Shown here one piece after another: positions 8,754 through 18,539 of a DNA stretch of 64,000 bases. How positions within the stretch are numbered: position 1 is the first letter of the stretch; every line of letters begins with the position of its first letter. The notes beneath the pieces were generated by a model, which did no database searches, was not told the DNA's origin, and was given only the letters and a program-made list of their open reading frames with translations. The position numbers and the translations under genes are program-made. This DNA is from CAXMQZ01 sp963707075. Lineage in GTDB: Bacteria > Acidobacteriota > Thermoanaerobaculia > Multivoradales > JAHEKO01. The stretch lies in the NCBI GenBank assembly GCA_963707075.1, contig CAVPOX010000006.1, positions 124,001 through 188,000 of the forward strand, written 5' to 3'.

Positions 8754-9807
8754 GGTTCTCGGCCTGACAGCCGCGGCTGCCACCATCGCCGGGATAGGGC
8801 TGGCCGGCGACGAGTCCTACACCACGGTCCTCGAAGTTCTGGTCACTACCGGCCCCGAGGCGGCCGTGGAGATGCTCGTCGGAGGGCTGCCGGAGCCTCC
8901 GCCGGAGACCTCCCTGGCTGCCTGGGAGGAGAGGCGTCGCGGTCAACTCGCGGTGGCCGAGGCCCTGATAGAGCAGGGGGCCGGGGTCCTGCTGCCGATT
9001 CTCGACCTGCATGATCGGGCGCAGCTGACCCTGCGACGACAGGGTCGGAGCTTTGCCGCGGACCAGGAGCGCATCATGGTCTTCCAGCTGGGTGACCTCT
9101 TCGCGCAGCAGGCATCGACGGACACCATGAGTGAAGTAGCGGCCGATATCTTTGCCGTTCTCGCCGGTGAATTTCACCAGAGATCTCCAGGCCCGACCGC
9201 CGCGGGGCTCTATCGCCGAGCGCTGCAATACAACTCGCGAAATCCGGCTGCCCTGGGTGGCATGGCTCACCTCTTCGAATCGCGAGGGCAGTACCGAAAG
9301 TCCCTGGTATACCTCGAGTTGTTGTTCGCGGTCAGACCCGAACGCCAGGAGACGAGATTGCGACGGGCGATAAATCTCATCCGGGTCGGCCGACGATCCG
9401 AAGGGGCCACCGGCCTTGCCGGGCTCGTCGAGAGTAGGGCTGAAGCCTGGACCGTCGCTATAGCCCTCGAGGAGTTGATCCGGTCGGCGATCGATGTGGG
9501 TGACTTCGAAGAGGCAAAGTCTATCGTTGTCCAGCACAGGACTCGCGTCCAGAGCGAGCCGACGCTGATCGTGATGTCGGCCTATCTCGACGAACGCCTG
9601 GGAAGTGAATCGGTCGGGGCGTCGCTGGCTGAGCAGCTGGAGGCGGGATCCCGTGCCAATCCCACGGCGAGTCGGTATCGATACGCCCAGTGGACCGCGG
9701 ATCTTTTCCTCGAAGCGCGGGCACGAAATCAGTCGGTCGCCAAGGAGCATCGGCGGGCCCTGGGCCTGGCTCTGCATCGGCAATCCCTGGCTACCGAGAC
9801 ACCATGA
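8713..9807 (+). CDS. TPR-like helical protein
   Basis: About 364 residues from ATG at 8713, overlapping the previous gene by 41 bp; 8686 is an alternative start. An N-terminal hydrophobic stretch (VLGLTAAAATIAGIGLAG) may be a signal peptide or anchor. The remainder is alpha-helical with TPR-like repeats such as YRRALQYNSRNPAALGGMA and FESRGQYRKSLVYLELLF. Its stop codon overlaps the VWFA start as ATGA, so the two products are likely made together. A protein-protein scaffolding role is inferred. Confidence 0.7.
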   Translation: MARGSVAGWIGYARVLGLTAAAATIAGIGLAGDESYTTVLEVLVTTGPEAAVEMLVGGLPEPPPETSLAAWEERRRGQLAVAEALIEQGAGVLLPILDLHDRAQLTLRRQGRSFAADQERIMVFQLGDLFAQQASTDTMSEVAADIFAVLAGEFHQRSPGPTAAGLYRRALQYNSRNPAALGGMAHLFESRGQYRKSLVYLELLFAVRPERQETRLRRAINLIRVGRRSEGATGLAGLVESRAEAWTVAIALEELIRSAIDVGDFEEAKSIVVQHRTRVQSEPTLIVMSAYLDERLGSESVGASLAEQLEAGSRANPTASRYRYAQWTADLFLEARARNQSVAKEHRRALGLALHRQSLATETP

Positions 9808-10970
9808 CTTCGTTGCGATGCTCGGGACTCATCATCCTGGCCCTGGTGACGCGAGTCCTTGTGGCGGCCGAGGCAGTGAGCTTTGTCGGCCTGGACAGCG
9901 AGACAGCGGTCTTCGATGTGGTCGAGGTCGTGGTGGAAGTCGAGACCGCAAGTCCGATCGCATCGGTGTCGATATCGGTCGATGGCTGGCTGGCTGGAGT
10001 CTTGACCAGGCCTCCCTACAGACTCGTCGTCAATGTCGGGGAAGAGAACCGTGAGCACGAGTTCGTAGCGGTGGCGAGCTTTGTGGACGGGACGCGCGAG
10101 GAGGCTCGAGTCGTCACGCCCGCCGTCGTCATCGACGACGAAGTGGACCTGGCGCTGGAACAACTCTATGTCACCGCGATCGGTGCCGCTGGGCCGGTAT
10201 TGGACCTGAGGGCGGACGAGCTCACCATCATCGATGGCGGGCGCCGACAGCATCTGGTGACCTTCGCGAGAGGGGATATCCCCATGACACTCGCGGTTCT
10301 GGTGGACGCCAGCGAAAGCATGAGTGGTGGCTACCTTGCCGGAGCTGTCGCGGCGACCGAGGGGCTACTGTCCAGACTGAACCCCCTGGATGAGGCGATG
10401 GTAATGGTCTTTTCCGATCGGTTGCATGCGCTGAGCGAGACCCGCGCGACGCTCGATGAGCTCGGTGGGCAGCTCCAGGCCCTGCAGCCGGGGGGGGCCA
10501 CAGCGCTCAACGATCATCTCTACGCGGCGCTGAGAATGCTCGACTCGCGACAGGGCAGGCCGGTGGTGATCCTCTTGTCGGACGGCGCGGATACCTTGAG
10601 CCTGTTGAAGGCGGAAGAGGTACTGTGGAAAGTCCGTCGATCCGAAGCGGTGATCTACCGAGTCCAGGTTCAGGGGTCGATCGGCCAGAGCTTTGGCAGC
10701 GCCACCGTTTGGCGGGATCTTCACCAGCAAAAGGCGGAGATCGATGGCCTGGACCGGGCGATTGTCGAGAGTGGAGGGCGGGTGAGACTGGCGGAGGATA
10801 TCGATCATCTCGCTGAGGCGCTCGATGAGATTTTGCAGGAGCTGCGGGAACAATACGTCCTCGGTTACTACCCCGAGCACGACGACGAGCAGCCGGCATA
10901 CCGACCCGTCGAGGTCGTCGTGAGTCGACCCGCTGTCGAGATCCGGGTGCGGGCGGGACTCGCTCGATGA
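9804..10970 (+). CDS. VWFA-domain secreted protein, Acidobacteria type
   Basis: 388 residues from ATG at 9804, sharing ATGA with the preceding stop. A signal peptide (SGLIILALVTRVLVAAEA) is followed by an Ig-like beta region (about 25-115), then a von Willebrand A domain with the MIDAS motif DxSxS at Asp168/Ser170/Ser172 (LVDASESMSGG) and SDGADT further on. The arrangement and the ending YVLGYYPEHDDEQPAYRPV match the VWFA-related family typical of Acidobacteria (TIGR03436-like). Likely an exported metal-dependent adhesion or assembly factor. Confidence 0.85.
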   Translation: MTSLRCSGLIILALVTRVLVAAEAVSFVGLDSETAVFDVVEVVVEVETASPIASVSISVDGWLAGVLTRPPYRLVVNVGEENREHEFVAVASFVDGTREEARVVTPAVVIDDEVDLALEQLYVTAIGAAGPVLDLRADELTIIDGGRRQHLVTFARGDIPMTLAVLVDASESMSGGYLAGAVAATEGLLSRLNPLDEAMVMVFSDRLHALSETRATLDELGGQLQALQPGGATALNDHLYAALRMLDSRQGRPVVILLSDGADTLSLLKAEEVLWKVRRSEAVIYRVQVQGSIGQSFGSATVWRDLHQQKAEIDGLDRAIVESGGRVRLAEDIDHLAEALDEILQELREQYVLGYYPEHDDEQPAYRPVEVVVSRPAVEIRVRAGLAR

Positions 10971-11059
10971 GTTCTTGACGCTATGGAGTAGTTCACAGGC
11001 AGAGCAATCGCTGGTCCCTATCATGGCTCTCCAAACTCGCGGTGAGGAGAGTAGAGTTC

Positions 11060-12808
11060 ATGGTCGACCACGTCGAAGCACGACAGATAGAAGCGAGTCG
11101 TCGCAGCATTCTCAAGACGCTGGGGTTGGGTGTTGCCGCCGCAGGGGTGAGCCCGGCAGTCACGAGCGCGAGCTCGGGATACGGTTCGGGCCAGGTGGCG
11201 ATGCGTCGACCCGACGTGGCAAGAGGCGCCAGCGAGCAGTTGCCGACGGTGCCCAATCTGGCGGTTATCGCGCTCAACCGTATGGGGTATGGGCCTCGGC
11301 CAGGGCAGGTTAGTGAATTCATCGGCCTCGGGGGGACCCCGGAGGAGAGAATTGCCGCCTATGTAGCCCAGCAGCTCGATCCGGATTCGATCGACGATTC
11401 CTGGGTCGAGAACAAGATCGCTGCGGCCAACTTCCATTCGGTACAGGTGGATCCAAACCCGCACTACTACCTGCTCGACCTTTGGCGCTGGTACGTCGAG
11501 GGCATCAACGCTCCCGGCGGTGAGACCTCGTCCAGCATCCCGCGCGACGAGTTGCGCGAGGTGACTCTCCTGCGGGCGCTGTTTTCCAAACGCCAGCTCG
11601 TGGAAGTCATGACCGAGTTCTGGCACAACCACTTCAATGTCTACATCGACACCTCATCCTGGGTGAGGGCCACCATGCCCCACCTGGATGCAGTGATCCG
11701 CTCCAACGTGTTCGGCAACTTCCGGTCTCTGCTCGAGAAGGTGGCCAAGTCTCCGGCCATGCTGCGCTATCTCGACAACTACACCAATCGGGCGGCGGGA
11801 CCGAACGAGAACTTCAGCCGTGAGCTCTTCGAGCTGCACACGCTGGGCGCGGAGAACTATCTCGGAGTCATGGCCCAGGCCGAAGTACCGACCGATGGCG
11901 ACGGGCGACCGGTCGGCTACGTCGATGACGACATCTTCGAGTCCACTCGCTGCCTGACCGGCTGGTCCTTTGCCTACGGGAACGGTGACGATCCCGACAA
12001 CGGGGTCTTCTACTACCGGCCGGACTGGCACGATCGATTCCAGAAGAAGGTCCTCGGCGTCTACATCCCCGACAACCAGGCCGATCTCCAGGATGGCCTG
12101 GACCTGTTGGATGCCCTGGCCTCTCACCCGGGCACAGGTCGCCACATAGCGCGGAAACTGTGCCAGAGGTTCATCTCCGACGATCCGCCGCAGAGTGTGG
12201 TCGACGCTGCCGCGGCGAAGTTCACCGCGAAGTGGCGGGCTCCTGACCAGATCAAGCAGGTGCTGGAGGTGATTCTCCTCTCCGATGAGTTTGCCTCGAC
12301 CTGGGGCGAAAAGATCAAGCGACCCTTCGAGATTGCCACCAGCGCGCTGCGGGCCGGTGCGGCCAACTGGACGCCGGGAGTCAACAGCGGCGACACCTGG
12401 GACTTCATGTGGCGCTTTCGGGGCGCCGGCCAGAACCCGTTTGGCTGGGCCTCTCCCAACGGCTATCCCGACACCCGGGAGGCCTGGGAGAGCATGACTC
12501 CCCGAGTGATGAGCTGGCGGCTCTGTGGCTGGCTGATCGAGTTCAGAAACGACGCGGGCAACTACTACATGGACGTGGTTGCGCAAACGCCGGCGGGCGT
12601 GCGATCCGCGAACGACCTGGTGGACTTTTGGACCAACCGGATCCTGGGCCGCGATATGGAGTACGAGGATCGGGAAGAGCTCGTCGAGTTCATGGCGCAG
12701 GGGGTAAACCCTGATCTCGGTCTCAACTTCAACGACGATGACACTCGGGAGCGGCTCAGATCGCTGGTCGGACTCATCTTCATGGCTCCTGAGTTTCTCT
12801 GGCGGTAG
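11060..12808 (+). CDS. DUF1800 family Tat-exported protein
   Basis: 582 residues. ATG at 11060 was chosen over GTG 11042 because AGGAGA sits 9 bases upstream. An N-terminal SRRSILKTLGLG is a twin-arginine export signal. DUF1800 features follow: LNRMGYGPRPGQ, FWHNHFNVY, and NFSRELFELHTLG. The next gene is DUF1501; the two families are known to occur side by side, but their biochemical role is unsettled. Probably periplasmic, folded before export. Confidence 0.9.
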   Translation: MVDHVEARQIEASRRSILKTLGLGVAAAGVSPAVTSASSGYGSGQVAMRRPDVARGASEQLPTVPNLAVIALNRMGYGPRPGQVSEFIGLGGTPEERIAAYVAQQLDPDSIDDSWVENKIAAANFHSVQVDPNPHYYLLDLWRWYVEGINAPGGETSSSIPRDELREVTLLRALFSKRQLVEVMTEFWHNHFNVYIDTSSWVRATMPHLDAVIRSNVFGNFRSLLEKVAKSPAMLRYLDNYTNRAAGPNENFSRELFELHTLGAENYLGVMAQAEVPTDGDGRPVGYVDDDIFESTRCLTGWSFAYGNGDDPDNGVFYYRPDWHDRFQKKVLGVYIPDNQADLQDGLDLLDALASHPGTGRHIARKLCQRFISDDPPQSVVDAAAAKFTAKWRAPDQIKQVLEVILLSDEFASTWGEKIKRPFEIATSALRAGAANWTPGVNSGDTWDFMWRFRGAGQNPFGWASPNGYPDTREAWESMTPRVMSWRLCGWLIEFRNDAGNYYMDVVAQTPAGVRSANDLVDFWTNRILGRDMEYEDREELVEFMAQGVNPDLGLNFNDDDTRERLRSLVGLIFMAPEFLWR

Positions 12809-12847
12809 CACTGAAAACGCGCATCTTCAGAGCAGGAAAGGAACTCC

Positions 12848-14236
12848 ATGAGCACTTCACGACGAGGTTTCATCACCGGTTGCTCAGCTGCCGTGGCCGC
12901 CTACGCCGGAACCAGCTTCAACACCCTGGCATTCGGTGATCCGGCGGCCGACAACCAGGAGATTCTGGTGTCGGTCTTTCTGCGAGGCGGTATCGATGGT
13001 CTGAACCTGGTACCGGTGATCGGCGGGCCCGATCGCTCGCACTATCTCTCCGCGCGACCCCAAATCTACGTTCCGAACAGCGGCTCGTACTCGGCGGTGC
13101 CGCTCGACAGTCAGTTCGGGTTTCATCGGGCTACCCATTCACGGCCGAGTGGCGTGCCCCTGTCGCAGCCGACCTTTTTCGACCTCTATCAGAGTGGCAA
13201 GGTTGCCGTCGTTGTGGCGGCAGGGATGCACGAGGACAACCGATCCCATTTCGATTCGATGGGATTCATGGAGTTGGGGACTCCCGGCACGCTCAGCACG
13301 GGCACCGGCTGGTTGACCCGGCATCTACTCACGGCGAGCAACATCCCCTCCGAGATCGTCATGCCATCGCTGGCGGTTGGCAATCTGCAGCAGGATTCAC
13401 TGCGGGGCAGTGTCGAGACCATCAACATGAGTGATCCGGACAGCTTCTCCCTCAATGTGGGCCCCTGGGAGTGGCGCAATGCGCAGCGAACCGCTCTGCG
13501 AAACCTCTACAGCCGAGGTTCGACCTGGCTGCATCAGTCGGGCTCGGAAACGCTCGATGCGGTGGACATCATCGAGCTCAACGGGGCTGATGGCAACTAC
13601 ACGCCGGCCAACGGAGCGGTCTATCCGAACACCAGTCTCGGCCGCCACTTCGAGACCATCGCAGCCATGGCCAAGCTCGATCTGGGACTCCGCGTGGCGA
13701 CAGTCGACTTCGGTGGATGGGACACGCACAACGGCCAGGGCGAAGACGGTGGAGGCTACTTCTACTACCACGTCGAAGAGCTGGCAACAGCGCTGGCCGC
13801 CTTCTATCGCGACATGGATGGTTCAGGTGCCAACAACTACGCCAGTCGGTTGACCGTAGTGGTGATGAGCGAGTTCGGACGGCGCCTGCGAGAAAACGAC
13901 GACCGCGGCACCGACCACGGGCATGGCGGCTTCATGTTGGTGATGTCGGGCAATGCCAACGGTGGCGTGCACGGCTCCTGGCCAGGTCTGTCCAACGCGC
14001 AGCTGTTCGACGGTGCCGACCTGGAGGTGACCACCGACTACCGGCAGGTCCTGTCGGAGATCCTGATCCGCCGCATGGGCAATCCCAGAATCGGCGAGAT
14101 CTTCCCCGGCTATCAGGGGTATCAACCTCTCGGGATCGTCAATGGTGTGGACATGCCACCTGTGGGAGGCGACTGGATCTTCTCCGACGGATTCGAGACC
14201 GGTGGCATGGGTCCCTGGACCAGCGCTGCCCAGTAA
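12848..14236 (+). CDS. DUF1501 family Tat-exported protein
   Basis: 462 residues, starting MSTSRRGFITGCSAAVAA, a twin-arginine signal. DUF1501 motifs: SVFLRGGIDGLNLVPV near 40, VDFGGWDTHNGQ near 295, and VVMSEFGRRLREN with DHGHGGFMLV near 340-365, placing it in the alkaline-phosphatase-like superfamily. The C-terminus WIFSDGFETGGMGPWTSAAQ carries the same DGFExG...W tail as the subtilisin at 4571. It follows the DUF1800 gene by 39 bp, and the two are probably one operon. Enzymatic activity unproven. Confidence 0.9.
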   Translation: MSTSRRGFITGCSAAVAAYAGTSFNTLAFGDPAADNQEILVSVFLRGGIDGLNLVPVIGGPDRSHYLSARPQIYVPNSGSYSAVPLDSQFGFHRATHSRPSGVPLSQPTFFDLYQSGKVAVVVAAGMHEDNRSHFDSMGFMELGTPGTLSTGTGWLTRHLLTASNIPSEIVMPSLAVGNLQQDSLRGSVETINMSDPDSFSLNVGPWEWRNAQRTALRNLYSRGSTWLHQSGSETLDAVDIIELNGADGNYTPANGAVYPNTSLGRHFETIAAMAKLDLGLRVATVDFGGWDTHNGQGEDGGGYFYYHVEELATALAAFYRDMDGSGANNYASRLTVVVMSEFGRRLRENDDRGTDHGHGGFMLVMSGNANGGVHGSWPGLSNAQLFDGADLEVTTDYRQVLSEILIRRMGNPRIGEIFPGYQGYQPLGIVNGVDMPPVGGDWIFSDGFETGGMGPWTSAAQ

Positions 14237-14299
14237 GCTTCGCTTGGTCGAGAGACAGGTCACAGACGACGGCGAGAATGTCTTGTATATTCCGCACGG

Positions 14300-15322
14300 A
14301 TGCGGTTTCTCCAACTCTCGCCACCTCGCCGGATCGCCACGCTTCCTCTGAACGAGGGCGCGGGCAGATCGGTACCCGCGGTGAAGCACGAATCTCTCGC
14401 TGATCCGGCGAAGACCGATTTTCCGCCCCGGCATCTACTCGATCCGCGAGACGGTTGGTTCCGGCGCACGGAGCGCGGCCTCAACAAGTTTCTCAGTCGT
14501 CGGATCTTTCCCCGTGTGCCTCTCATCAGGGAACCCTATGCAGCGATCCTGGATCGCTCTCTGACGGTGTCGGAGGGACAGATTCCGCTGGCTGGTCTGG
14601 GCGGGTCGGAAGGGTTTCGCGTACTGGTCATCTCCGACATTCACGCCGGGCCTTTTCTGGCTCCGGAAGTGCTGCGCAGGACCCTGGAGCGACTCCTCGA
14701 AACGGAGCCAGACCTGATTCTGCTTCCCGGTGACTTCGCGACTGTGTGCGTCGAGGAGGTGGAAGAAGCCGTTCCAGCCCTGTCCACGCTGCGGGCTCCT
14801 CTCGGCGTCTACGGGGTGTTGGGCAACCACGATCACTACACCAAGCAGGTGTCGCGGGTGGTCGATCTGTTGTCGAAAGCCGGCATTCAGCTCCTGCACA
14901 ACGATGCGGTCTCGATTGAAAGGGACGGCAGCAGATTCCACCTGGTCGGAGTGGATGATCTGCTGTGTGGCGATCCGAAATTGAGCAGCGCTCTCGCGGG
15001 GAGGCCGGATGGGGTGCCGACGGTGATGATGTCGCACAACCCGGACCTGTTTCCCGAGGCGGTCAAGCAGGGTGTGTCGCTGGTCGTGGCGGGACATACC
15101 CACGGCGGACAAATCAGAATGCCGGGACTGCCGGTTCTGGTGCGCATGAGCCGCTTCCGCCTGGACGAAGGACGTTTTCGGGTCGGCGATTCAGAGCTTA
15201 TCGTCACCCGTGGCCTGGGCGTGACCGGTCTCCCGTTGCGCCTGGCATGTCCGCCCGAGGCCCTGTTGCTCCAGCTGGTACCCGCCGACCCGGCCGCGTC
15301 GGAAGCTACCCCTCGAGACTGA
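14300..15322 (+). CDS. Metallophosphoesterase, YkuE/LpxH-like
   Basis: 340 residues. The calcineurin-like metal motifs are all present and in order: VISDIHAGPFL near 112, LLPGDFAT near 140, GVLGNHDHY near 175, MSHNPDLF near 245 and AGHTHGGQIRMPG near 265. The unusually long leader (about 105 residues before the first motif) lacks a clear signal peptide but contains a basic, possibly membrane-associated stretch. Related proteins hydrolyse phosphodiesters or UDP-diacylglucosamine-type lipids; substrate here unknown. Confidence 0.88.
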   Translation: MRFLQLSPPRRIATLPLNEGAGRSVPAVKHESLADPAKTDFPPRHLLDPRDGWFRRTERGLNKFLSRRIFPRVPLIREPYAAILDRSLTVSEGQIPLAGLGGSEGFRVLVISDIHAGPFLAPEVLRRTLERLLETEPDLILLPGDFATVCVEEVEEAVPALSTLRAPLGVYGVLGNHDHYTKQVSRVVDLLSKAGIQLLHNDAVSIERDGSRFHLVGVDDLLCGDPKLSSALAGRPDGVPTVMMSHNPDLFPEAVKQGVSLVVAGHTHGGQIRMPGLPVLVRMSRFRLDEGRFRVGDSELIVTRGLGVTGLPLRLACPPEALLLQLVPADPAASEATPRD

Positions 15323-15409
15323 ACGGCGGCTCAGACCCAATGAGCAGGTAGCAGCTCCCAGTCCTTGTAGCGGTGCCATGGGATAGGATCGCCCGGGGGA
15401 GACACAGTT

Positions 15410-15679
15410 ATGAGCCGTAGAGGAATCAAGCGACACAACAAGGTGGTGTGGCCGGGCTTCTCGAACACTCCAGCTCCCAGGCACGTGGCCAAGGTCGGCC
15501 GCAACGATCCCTGTCCTTGCGGGAGTGGCAAGAAGTACAAAGAGTGTCATCAGGGCGAGGGAACGAAGTTCCTCGAGAAACTGGCCCGGCAGGAAGACAA
15601 GCAGCGCACAAAGGAAGCCAGGGCGCGACTGAAGGACCAGGGTGTTCCCTGGTACAAGCGGCTATTCGTCAGAATCTGA
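15410..15679 (+). CDS. SEC-C motif protein
   Basis: 89 residues, with the zinc-binding SEC-C signature NDPCPCGSGKKYKECHQ at 33-49 (Cys-x-Cys...Cys-His). The flanks are strongly basic and charged, and a C-terminal helix ends VPWYKRLFVRI. SEC-C modules occur at the end of SecA and in free-standing small proteins; this stand-alone form may bind protein or nucleic acid. It converges with rlmN, the two frames overlapping by 18 bp at their 3' ends. Confidence 0.85.
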   Translation: MSRRGIKRHNKVVWPGFSNTPAPRHVAKVGRNDPCPCGSGKKYKECHQGEGTKFLEKLARQEDKQRTKEARARLKDQGVPWYKRLFVRI

Positions 15680-16735
15680 TCCCGCCTGGTCTCCGGTGCG
15701 TCGGCGCAACTGACCACAAGCGGCATCCGCCTCCAGGCCGCGACTTTCACGCAGATGGGCCTTGGCGCCGCGTTGGCGCAGAGCTCTGAGGAATGCAATC
15801 GCCCGATTGCGACTGGGCCGGGAGAAGGGGAGTCCGTCGACCGGGTTGTAGATCAGCAGGTTGACGTGCGCATCGAGCGCGACAGCGAGTCTGGCCAGTT
15901 CCTGCGCCTGCGTTGGGCCATCGTTGACCTCTGCCAGCAGACAGTACTCGAATGTGACCTCACGCCCGGTACGCTCGCGGTAGTGACGGCAGGCTTCGAT
16001 CAGGCGGGACAAGGGCACCCCCTCGGCCCACGGGATCAACTCCCGCCGTAGTGCGTCGCTCGGTGCGTGCAGACTCAGCGCCAGGGTGATCTGGAGGCCC
16101 TCTTCGGCCAGGCGCTCGATCTGCTTGGGCAAGCCGACAGTGCTGATCGTGATGCGTCGCTGGGACAGACCCAACCCCCATTCGGCATTGAGGCGTCGCA
16201 CGGCCGTCACGGTCGTCTCGTAGTTGGCCAGCGGTTCGCCCATACCCATGAACACCGCGTGACTGAGGCGCTCCCCTCTGGCATGGAGTCGAGCATGGAC
16301 CCGGACGGCCTGCTCGAGAACTTCCCCGGCTGTCAGGTTGCGCAGAGCGCCACCGATTCCCGATGCACAGAAACGGCAGCCGACATCGCAGCCCACCTGC
16401 GTACTGAGACAGACAGTTCGACGATTCCCGGCAGCCGCTGCAGGAATCATCACGGTTTCCGTCGTTGCGCCGTCGGCCCAGGCAAGCAGAATCTTTTCGG
16501 TACCGTCGGGTGCCGCCGAACGGGCGAGTTGGTGGCCGGAGAAGGAGGTCAGGGACTCGGTGAGCCCGTGGCGCAGTGGGTCGGGCAGGTCGGTCATCTT
16601 TGCGAAATCTGTGACACCGCGGGTGTAGATCCACTGCATTATCTGCCGGGCGCGATAGCTGGGTTGGCCGATACCCGCCAGCCAGTCAGCCAATTGACCC
16701 AGATCGAGGTCGAAAATCGAGAGACGATTTGGCAC
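15662..16735 (-). CDS. rlmN: 23S rRNA (adenine2503-C2)-methyltransferase
   Basis: 357 residues. A radical-SAM enzyme methylating C2 of A2503 in 23S rRNA (and A37 of some tRNAs). The [4Fe-4S] cysteines are Cys116/120/123 (CDVGCRFCASG); Cys109 (RRTVCLSTQ) and Cys340 (DAACGQL) match the two mechanistic cysteines of the family. GMGEPLANY and TVGLPKQIERLAEEG are further hallmarks. The length is normal. Divergent from the AlaX-like gene with only about 30 bp between them. Confidence 0.95.
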   Translation of the reverse strand: MPNRLSIFDLDLGQLADWLAGIGQPSYRARQIMQWIYTRGVTDFAKMTDLPDPLRHGLTESLTSFSGHQLARSAAPDGTEKILLAWADGATTETVMIPAAAAGNRRTVCLSTQVGCDVGCRFCASGIGGALRNLTAGEVLEQAVRVHARLHARGERLSHAVFMGMGEPLANYETTVTAVRRLNAEWGLGLSQRRITISTVGLPKQIERLAEEGLQITLALSLHAPSDALRRELIPWAEGVPLSRLIEACRHYRERTGREVTFEYCLLAEVNDGPTQAQELARLAVALDAHVNLLIYNPVDGLPFSRPSRNRAIAFLRALRQRGAKAHLRESRGLEADAACGQLRRRTGDQAGSDSDE

Positions 16736-16769
16736 CCGCCAAGTATAAGTGCGTGGCAGAATTGTCGGG

Positions 16770-17957
16770 ATGAAGGCGATCTACGGCTACGAGCGCGAGC
16801 CCTACGCGCGTGAATTGGAGGTCACGATCTCGAGGGTCACCCGTCATGACGCGGGTTACGCTGCGATTCTCGATGACACCATCCTGTATCCGGAGGGCGG
16901 TGGACAGCCAGGCGACCGGGGTTGGCTGAGCGGGGTCGAGGTCACGGCGGTGGAGAAGCGGGATGAAGAGGTGATCCACCATCTCGCGACTCGCTTGGAG
17001 CCGGGGCCGGGGACTCTCGTCCTCGATTGGGATCGCCGGTATGATCACATGCAGCAGCATACGGCTCAGCATCTGCTGACCCGAGCGGCCCTGGATGAAT
17101 TCGGTTGGGCAACGCGTTCTTTTCATATCGGACCGGAGGTCAGCGATATCGAGCTCGATTGCGCGCCCCCGACTCCGGCCGCGGTCGAAGCGCTGGAAGA
17201 TGCCGTAGCCCGAGTCGTCGCCCAGGCGCGGGCCATTCGGAGTTTCCGGGTGAGTCCTGCGGAGTTCCGCCAGCTCGAGGTGCGCAGCCGGGGACTGCCA
17301 GCCGGCCATGTCGGTGATATTCGGCTGGTAGAGATCCAGGACTTCGACCTCAATACCTGTGGTGGAACCCATGTCGTCTCGACGGCCGAGATCGAGATGC
17401 TTAAGGTGGTCTCGACGGAGCCCTTGCGCGGCGGCTGTCGCATGTCGTGGGTCGCGGGCAAGCGCGTCCGGCGCCGCCTGGCGGTGCAGGAGGCGCGCAA
17501 TGCGCAGCTTCGCAAGCTGCTCGATACGGGGGATGAAGAGCTGGTAGCCGGATTGCAGCTCAGGCTGCAGCAGCTGACCGCGGAACGCCGTTTGCGACGG
17601 GGCCTGCATGAGCGCCTCGCCGAATCCCTGGTCGTGGAGCTCATCTCCTTGCAGCAGTCCTCTGTGGAGCTTCACCTCGGGCCCGACGAGGCCGAGCTCT
17701 TGCGACCACTCGCCGAGAGATTTGCGCAACAAGCCAGGCATGGGTTCGCTTTTCTGACAGCCGACACCGGTTCCGCATGCCTGTTTGCCCTGGCAGCAGG
17801 TGAGGAGGAGCAGCTCGACCTGCAACGGCTCGGAGGTCGAGTCGCTGAGGTTCTGGATGGCCGGGGTGGGGGCCGCGGCACGATCTACCAGGGGAAATGT
17901 CCATCCCTGGCAGCGCGGGAACAAGCCCTCTCACTTCTACGCAGCGCAATTCGCTGA
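16770..17957 (+). CDS. Alanyl-tRNA editing protein, AlaX-like with DHHA1
   Basis: 395 residues from ATG at 16770 (GTG 16749 is an alternative). The N-terminal fold matches the editing domain of AlaRS/AlaX: YPEGGGQPGDRG, then the zinc ligands HMQQHTAQHLL and FDLNTCGGTHV. The C-terminal third resembles a DHHA1 domain (about 300-395: RHGFAFLTADTGSACLFA, GGGRGTIYQGK). It would hydrolyse mischarged Ser- or Gly-tRNA(Ala) in the cytoplasm. This is the long AlaX-L type because DHHA1 is present. Confidence 0.85.
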   Translation: MKAIYGYEREPYARELEVTISRVTRHDAGYAAILDDTILYPEGGGQPGDRGWLSGVEVTAVEKRDEEVIHHLATRLEPGPGTLVLDWDRRYDHMQQHTAQHLLTRAALDEFGWATRSFHIGPEVSDIELDCAPPTPAAVEALEDAVARVVAQARAIRSFRVSPAEFRQLEVRSRGLPAGHVGDIRLVEIQDFDLNTCGGTHVVSTAEIEMLKVVSTEPLRGGCRMSWVAGKRVRRRLAVQEARNAQLRKLLDTGDEELVAGLQLRLQQLTAERRLRRGLHERLAESLVVELISLQQSSVELHLGPDEAELLRPLAERFAQQARHGFAFLTADTGSACLFALAAGEEEQLDLQRLGGRVAEVLDGRGGGRGTIYQGKCPSLAAREQALSLLRSAIR

Positions 17958-18107
17958 GATCTGAGACAGTCCGCATTCGAATGGCGCCCCAGGTCCGGAA
18001 CCTGGCGTGCCGGACCACTGTGACCACGAGCCGATCCCGCTAGATTCTCCTCGAGCCGAGCACGTGACCAGGTGCTCTGGCGAACGGGACAAGACGGGAG
18101 GAGCAGA

Positions 18108-18539
18108 ATGCAGAGGATGGCGCCGCGGGAGTTTGGACAAAGCACGGTCGAAGTGCAGCCCTGTGGACACTACGACTTCTCGCTGTATTACGGCCTGCCC
18201 TTTGCCTGTGCCTGTGGCGGGGAGCACGACTTCCAGCCGTGGATGGAAGTTGTCGGCGAGCTGCCCCTGTTTCGCTTCATCGTTACCTGCCCCAAGCGTA
18301 GCCACATGACGGTGCTCAAGGCGCGATGGCATCGGGGCGAGGGCAAGCGGCACCTGGAGGCGGAGATGGGCACGACTCTGCCGGGACCTGATGAGCCGAT
18401 CAACCGGATCGACATTCAGGCCGGTATGCTGCAGGCGAAAACAGGTCGATCCTGGACTCGAGACGAAACCGCCGGTCTGATGGAGCTGCGTGAGAGTCTG
18501 GCCTCGCTCACTGACGACGGTCAAAGGGGGGCGACTTGA
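18108..18539 (+). CDS. Unknown Cys-containing protein
   Basis: 143 residues from ATG at 18108, preceded by CGGGAGGAGCAGA; a longer frame upstream is less likely. Motifs visible are CGHYDFSLYYGLPFACACGG and VTCPKRSHM, giving a Cys/His pattern that could bind a metal. No signal peptide or membrane segment, so cytoplasmic. The stop overlaps the TTG start of the next gene, so the two are coupled. No family recognised. Confidence 0.55.
   Translation: MQRMAPREFGQSTVEVQPCGHYDFSLYYGLPFACACGGEHDFQPWMEVVGELPLFRFIVTCPKRSHMTVLKARWHRGEGKRHLEAEMGTTLPGPDEPINRIDIQAGMLQAKTGRSWTRDETAGLMELRESLASLTDDGQRGAT

Noticed and set aside
17978..18025. Hairpin CCAGGT-N5-ACCTGG after the AlaX-like gene
   Set aside because: The stem is present but no T-run follows it, so a terminator call is not supported.
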